Source: an uncultured Coriobacteriaceae bacterium (GTDB taxonomy: Bacteria > Actinomycetota > Coriobacteriia > Coriobacteriales > Eggerthellaceae). Taken from it: 64,000 bases of DNA. Under the pieces are notes generated by a model that saw only the letters and a program-made list of their open reading frames with translations, did not search any database and was not told where the DNA came from. Below are positions 62,476-64,000 of the stretch, in pieces. Position 1 is the first letter of the stretch, and every line of letters starts with the position of its first letter. The stretch covers positions 124,001-188,000 of the forward strand of contig CALDCB010000007.1 of NCBI GenBank assembly GCA_937937585.1, given 5' to 3'. A program made the translations under genes and the position numbers.

Positions 62476-63752
62476 GTGAAATGACCGAAACGATCGAGGT
62501 TACAGGCGAAGCTGCCGTGGAGCCTGTTGTTGCGGCCGCTCAGGCTCAGCAGCAGACGCGTTCCATGGGAAACGATCGCTTGCGCGAGCTTCAGGCAGAA
62601 TGGGGCACGCCCTCGTTCGTGTTCGATACGGCTGCGTTCAAGTCGCGCCTGCAGACGTGTCAGCAGATCGTCGGCAGCGACATCGCGCTGTGCTTCGCCA
62701 TGAAAGCGAATCCGTTCTTGACGGCCGCTGCCGCGCAGGTGGGCGCGCATCTTGAGGTGTGCAGCCCCGGCGAGCTTGCTATTTGCGAGCAGTTGGGCGT
62801 CAACCCCGCACTGGTGGTGTACTCGGGCGTGAACAAAGAGATCTCCGACATCACCGAGGCCGCGTCGTTCGGCGCGGGCGTGATGACGGCTGAGTCGCTT
62901 TTGCATGCAACCTATCTCAGCGAAGTCGCCGTTTCGCGCAACCAAGTTATCGATGTGCTGCCGCGTCTGAATTCGGGCTCGCAGTTCGGCATGTCGAAGG
63001 AGGACCTGCTGTGGCTGGTTGACAACCGCAGCGAGTTCCCGGGTATCAACCTGGTGGGCATCCACTATTTTGTGGGCACCCAGCGCAAGAAGCTGAAGCA
63101 CCAGCGCCGCGAGCTTGCTTCCCTTATCGAGTTCCTTGATTTGCTCCAGGCCGAGCACGGCTTCACGGTTGAGCGTCTTGAGTACGGCCCGGGCCTTGCG
63201 GTGCCGTACTTCGTCGACGATGATTTCTCCGACGACTTGGCGCCGCTCCGCGAACTTGCGCCCGACCTGCAGGAAGTTGCCAAGCGCGTGAAGCTGACCA
63301 TCGAGATGGGCCGCTTCTTCTCTGCGCCGTGCGGAGCGTATCTCACGCGCGCCATGGACTTGAAGTCCAACGATGGAACGAACTACGCAATCCTTGATGG
63401 CGGTATGAACCACTTGACTTATTACGGCCAGATGATGGGTCTGCATGTGCCGGTTATCGCCAATTTGACAGCTGAAGTCGATGCTGCACGCGGTGTCGAT
63501 GGTTCGCGCGAATGGTGCTTGTGCGGCAGCTTGTGCACGGTGAACGACGTGCTGGTTCGCTCGGTGGAGATGAGTTCCCTTGAGCGCGGCGACGTCCTTG
63601 CGTTCAAGAATGCCGGCGCGTATTCGGTTACCGAGGGCGTTCACTTGTTCCTGAGTCGCACCATGCCGCGCGTTTTGCTGTGCGATGGGGAAGACGTGCG
63701 CCTGGCACGCGATTTCACGGAGTCGTGGCCTATCAATTGCGCGCAGCTGTAG
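62472..63752 (+). CDS. Fold-type III PLP enzyme (LysA-like decarboxylase/racemase) in the dlt-like operon
   Basis: A 426-residue PLP enzyme of the diaminopimelate/ornithine decarboxylase class. CFAMKANPF near residue 77 holds the PLP Lys, IHYFVGTQ corresponds to HxxIGSQ, LEYGPGLAVPY to the Gly-rich phosphate loop, EMGRFFSAPCGAYLT to EPGR, and CGSLCTVNDVL to the active-site Cys-x-x-Asp region. The substitutions mark it as a divergent branch, not biosynthetic LysA. It overlaps the DltA-like gene by four bases (ATGA). It could decarboxylate or racemise the amino acid before or after loading on the carrier; that is inference. Confidence 0.83.
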   Translation: MSEMTETIEVTGEAAVEPVVAAAQAQQQTRSMGNDRLRELQAEWGTPSFVFDTAAFKSRLQTCQQIVGSDIALCFAMKANPFLTAAAAQVGAHLEVCSPGELAICEQLGVNPALVVYSGVNKEISDITEAASFGAGVMTAESLLHATYLSEVAVSRNQVIDVLPRLNSGSQFGMSKEDLLWLVDNRSEFPGINLVGIHYFVGTQRKKLKHQRRELASLIEFLDLLQAEHGFTVERLEYGPGLAVPYFVDDDFSDDLAPLRELAPDLQEVAKRVKLTIEMGRFFSAPCGAYLTRAMDLKSNDGTNYAILDGGMNHLTYYGQMMGLHVPVIANLTAEVDAARGVDGSREWCLCGSLCTVNDVLVRSVEMSSLERGDVLAFKNAGAYSVTEGVHLFLSRTMPRVLLCDGEDVRLARDFTESWPINCAQL

Positions 63753-63836
63753 GCCTGTGAAGATTTATAATCGGTTGAAATTGAAATGCAATGTGCTGTG
63801 CGTTTTTAGACGCCGGCATGCAAGAAGGAGAAACTC

Positions 63837-64000
63837 ATGGACGAGATCAAGCTTGACGAAGTCATCGAGATGCTGGAAGGCGTGCGCGAGGGCGTTGACT
63901 ACGAGAATTCCACTGATCTGGTTGATGCTCGCAAGATCGATTCTTTTGACATTCTAGCCATTGTTTCGGCTATTGACGACGAGTTCGACGTGGCTGTTCC
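63837..64000 (+). CDS. Phosphopantetheine carrier protein (DltC-like), 5' end
   Basis: The first 54 codons of a carrier protein, cut by the window edge. AAGGAG (63825-63830) fixes the ATG. DLVDARKIDSFDILAIVSAI includes the expected DS motif whose Ser takes 4'-phosphopantetheine. It completes the adenylation/carrier/MBOAT set. An 84-bp gap separates it from the PLP enzyme gene. Confidence 0.85.
   Translation, partial: MDEIKLDEVIEMLEGVREGVDYENSTDLVDARKIDSFDILAIVSAIDDEFDVAV

Overview
The window reads as chromosomal DNA of a mid-to-high-GC Gram-positive anaerobe. A TAXI-type TRAP transporter, LytR-CpsA-Psr (LCP) polymer ligases, an Fe-S aldo/keto reductase, many GTG/TTG starts with strong Shine-Dalgarno (SD) sites and a LicC-LicA fusion together suggest an actinobacterial gut or oral species of the class Coriobacteriia, perhaps Eggerthellaceae. 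That assignment is inferred from gene content and style only; no marker gene here fixes it.

Layout. 1-17 kb is mostly housekeeping: the end of a TAXI TRAP transporter, tRNA-Val, trpS, tRNA-Asn, a nucleotidyltransferase/HTH toxin-antitoxin-like pair, an AI-2E-family exporter, murI, a CPBP protease, pyrE, tRNA-Thr, a ROK kinase, a formate/nitrite channel, an Fe-S aldo/keto reductase, a PAP2 phosphatase and three GT2 glycosyltransferases. 18-31 kb is a surface-polysaccharide locus: LCP ligase, priming sugar transferase, amino-sugar aminotransferase, GT4 and GT2 transferases, EpsG-like polymerase candidate, flippase, rfbA, rfbB, LicD, an IspD/TarI-like cytidylyltransferase and an NAD-dependent epimerase, ending in a decayed core-2/I-branching glycosyltransferase.

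31.5-57.5 kb is an accessory island full of broken mobile elements (IS256, IS21 and ISL3 remnants) and phage-defence or conflict genes: a DUF4143 ATPase preceded by three 23-bp repeats, an IetAS-like AAA ATPase plus subtilase pair with two uncharacterised neighbours, a reverse-transcriptase remnant next to a DUF3800-like gene, a broken zinc-ribbon gene, an RloA/RloB (AbiL-like) pair followed by a YobI-like P-loop NTPase, and an AbiD/AbiF HEPN protein. A phosphocholine module (LicC-LicA fusion and an EamA-type transporter) sits inside this island.

57.9-64 kb is an unusual dlt-like operon: an MBOAT acyltransferase, an SGNH-like exported protein, a DltA-like adenylation enzyme, a LysA-like fold-III PLP enzyme and the start of a carrier protein. 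The genes are tightly coupled and probably activate an amino acid or a derivative, load it on the carrier and transfer it to a cell-surface polymer. The PLP enzyme is not part of the textbook dltABCD set and is among the most interesting signals here, with the IetAS neighbourhood and the RloAB-YobI cluster.
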